64,000 bases of DNA from Clostridia bacterium. GTDB taxonomy: Bacteria > Bacillota > Clostridia > Christensenellales > Aristaeellaceae. Shown one piece after another: positions 62,434-64,000 of the stretch (the first letter of the stretch is position 1; each line of letters starts with the position of its first letter). The notes below the pieces were generated by a model. The model was not told where the DNA came from. It was given only the letters and a program-made list of their open reading frames with translations, and searched no databases. The position numbers were made by a program, and so were the translations under genes. The DNA lies in assembly GCA_900769875.1 (NCBI GenBank), contig CAAGII010000084.1:1-64000 (forward strand), in the 5' to 3' direction.

Positions 62434-62497
62434 ATTGGTTCCCTCCCATATTCATCCGGTTACGCCCGGATAGTTTCCATTTTCCTGAGGCGATGCA

Positions 62498-64000
62498 TTA
62501 CACCACGCCGTCAGGCATCGGGGGCTGCTCCCCAAAGTAATGCACCATTTCCGCGTTGGTCAGCTCAAAGGCTTCCTTCACATAGTCCCACAGAAGCGTC
62601 GGACGCTTGCGGATGGTATTGCGCAGTCGCTCCACGCGCTGCTGCCAGTAGCGGTAAGCGCCGTCGGGCGTGGTCGGTGATTCGGCGATGATTGCCTTAT
62701 CGTTCTCCTCCGCCCAGCGGTAGAAGTGCATGTTCATTTCCGGCTCAAGCTGGGCCACCATGGGTTCAAGCACCGCAAGCATGTTCTCCGTGGTGAAGGT
62801 CTTGAAAATATCGCCAAACTTCGTCAGGAACCTGTCCTTGTACTCAGGTACCGTCAGCAGCTTGAGAAGAATGGTATTATCGATGTTTTTCTGACCCATG
62901 CCGGTCTTCTTCGTGTAGCTCTTGGGGCTGTTGAAGGAAGAGCTGAACATGCCGTAGTCCTTGTCGTACCACATCCACTTCCACTTGGAGCCGGGCTGAT
63001 CGAGCCTGTAGAAACGGATATTACCAATATCCGAATCGCCGACAAACATCGCCAGCGCAATGTACTCAAAGTAGTTGTCCACATCCACGTTATCCAGAAT
63101 GTACTCCAGATCGGCGGGATTGCTGGCCGGGTCGCTGTTCTTGATACGGTCGATCATGCTGCGGTATTCGCGTCTGACGGTATTGGAGCCGGATTTCAGG
63201 GAGCCGTTGCCCTCCAGAATCGTCAGCTTGTCCGCCTCGGCAAGCGTCAGTCCCTCGAACTGCGCCACCTGATTCTTGTCCGCGCGTTCACGCATGTTGT
63301 AGTGGCCCCAGTACTGACCATTCAGATACACGATCACGGGCTTCCACGCCTGATGAACCACCGTCGAGCCGTATAGATCAAGCAGTCTGCTCTGGAAGCC
63401 GTCCAGCAGGCGTGTCCAAACGCAGTCGTTGCCGCTGTTGCGCAACACAATGCACTTGTACTCTGTATAGTCGCGGTCGTCAAACAGTGGCGCCTCGAAG
63501 CTCTTTGCGCCGTACTTCGCCTTTGCGCGGAGCTTGAAGGTTTTCTGCGGCATGTCAAGACTGTACTGACCCTGCAGGCCAAACTCCATACCCTGATTCA
63601 GCACCTGCGTTCCGTCGAGCAGATAATACTCAATGTGGCCTTCCCGCTCGATCTTGCCAAATTCGCGGTAGACCGTATTGGCAAAGGGAATGCCCTTGCT
63701 CTTGTCCACGTTGGGGCCGACGGTCAGCATGCCGTCCTCGGGAGCCCAGAGCTCCATGGGATCAGCCACAATGCTGACGATGGGGAGCGTATGGTAGGTA
63801 TTGACAAAGTAGCTGCCCGTCACGATTTCGCTCGGCTCTACGTCCGTACCCGCGTCGCTGAAGGCGCGCGCCCGAACCACCGTGGTGAAGCTGAATTCCA
63901 GCTCCTGCCCCGTATAGCGCGTGGACAGTCTTGTGGGGATCGAACCGTCGAGCGTGTAATACACACTGCAGCCCTCGGGGATCGTAAGCCCAACCCTGAC
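62498..64000 (-). CDS. CotH-family protein kinase-like protein (5' end outside the window)
   Basis: Partial: the frame is open to the right edge. At least 500 residues are visible. A chitobiase-type beta domain (YYTLDGSIPT) comes first, then the CotH domain, with IVSIVADP, LRNSGNDC, GHYNMRERADKNQ, a catalytic-loop region FVGDSDIGNIRFYR and the metal-site WKWMWYDKDYGMF. In B. subtilis CotH phosphorylates coat proteins and has Asp residues in matching places. The missing N-terminus probably has a signal peptide. It leads into the DUF4956 and VTC genes after 64 bases. Confidence 0.9.
   Translation of the reverse strand, partial: VRVGLTIPEGCSVYYTLDGSIPTRLSTRYTGQELEFSFTTVVRARAFSDAGTDVEPSEIVTGSYFVNTYHTLPIVSIVADPMELWAPEDGMLTVGPNVDKSKGIPFANTVYREFGKIEREGHIEYYLLDGTQVLNQGMEFGLQGQYSLDMPQKTFKLRAKAKYGAKSFEAPLFDDRDYTEYKCIVLRNSGNDCVWTRLLDGFQSRLLDLYGSTVVHQAWKPVIVYLNGQYWGHYNMRERADKNQVAQFEGLTLAEADKLTILEGNGSLKSGSNTVRREYRSMIDRIKNSDPASNPADLEYILDNVDVDNYFEYIALAMFVGDSDIGNIRFYRLDQPGSKWKWMWYDKDYGMFSSSFNSPKSYTKKTGMGQKNIDNTILLKLLTVPEYKDRFLTKFGDIFKTFTTENMLAVLEPMVAQLEPEMNMHFYRWAEENDKAIIAESPTTPDGAYRYWQQRVERLRNTIRKRPTLLWDYVKEAFELTNAEMVHYFGEQPPMPDGVV

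Overview
The window looks like chromosome from a GC-rich, endospore-forming member of the Clostridia (Bacillota). Signs of this are a complete spoIIIA operon, an Rnf complex, an ECF vitamin-transporter core beside truA, short-form HisG with HisZ, strong AGGAGG ribosome sites, and SigA promoters of the TTGACA/TATAAT type. A Christensenellales-like anaerobe would fit, but the sequence alone does not fix the genus. The region is dense (about 60 genes, mostly in tight operons) and mostly housekeeping. The only mobile-DNA trace is a decayed transposase end near 23.2 kb.

Layout. 0-4 kb: a gene start at the left edge (probably tpiA), pgk, a CapA-type protein, and a secreted protein of unknown function. 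4.2-9.5 kb: histidine operon hisZ-G-D-B-A-IE on the minus strand, without hisH, hisF or hisC. 9.6-16.3 kb: argH, a GH53 endo-galactanase lipoprotein, a TetM-like translational GTPase, a GNAT acetyltransferase and a flavoredoxin-like flavoprotein. 16.3-23 kb (plus strand): TetR regulator with PspC, a remnant of an M20 peptidase, RseC-like protein with thioredoxin, a heterodimeric ABC exporter of the BmrCD type, and tRNA-Thr and tRNA-Pro. 23-29.2 kb: transposase remnant, ecfA1-ecfA2-ecfT-truA, an FAD dehydrogenase and a HAD phosphatase. 29.2-34.2 kb (minus): an L,D-transpeptidase followed by spoIIIAA to AH. 34.3-40.2 kb: tRNA-Lys, an ASRT-family protein, then GH105, CE12 esterase and GH112 phosphorylase. 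40.3-44.9 kb (minus): rnfC-D-E-A-B, with no rnfG. 45.1-57.1 kb (minus): a long gene train of sugar kinase, GNAT, hydrolase, MurF-like ligase, ddl, DUF4870-like protein, dxs, tlyA, GNAT, nadK, argR and recN. 57.2-60.9 kb (minus): murB-rapZ-whiA-MBL hydrolase, without yvcK. 61-64 kb (minus): CotH kinase (cut by the window edge), DUF4956 membrane protein and VTC polyphosphate polymerase.

How the genes work together. The GH53 galactanase and the GH105/CE12/GH112 cluster point to use of rhamnogalacturonan-I from plant pectin. Galactan side chains would be cut outside the cell. Unsaturated galacturonyl-rhamnose ends and acetyl groups would be removed inside, and Gal-Rha phosphorolysed. The Rnf complex couples ferredoxin and NAD to an ion gradient. 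The murB, MurF-like, ddl and L,D-transpeptidase genes serve the wall or the spore cortex.

The most unusual points are the reduced SpoIIIAF and SpoIIIAG proteins, with an L,D-transpeptidase leading the spoIIIA operon; the absence of rnfG, hisHF and yvcK from otherwise conserved operons; a MurF-like ligase whose first domain is replaced by membrane segments; a pectin esterase that carries S-layer-homology repeats but no signal peptide; and the CotH-DUF4956-VTC trio. All functions are inferred from recognisable family motifs. No database search was run.
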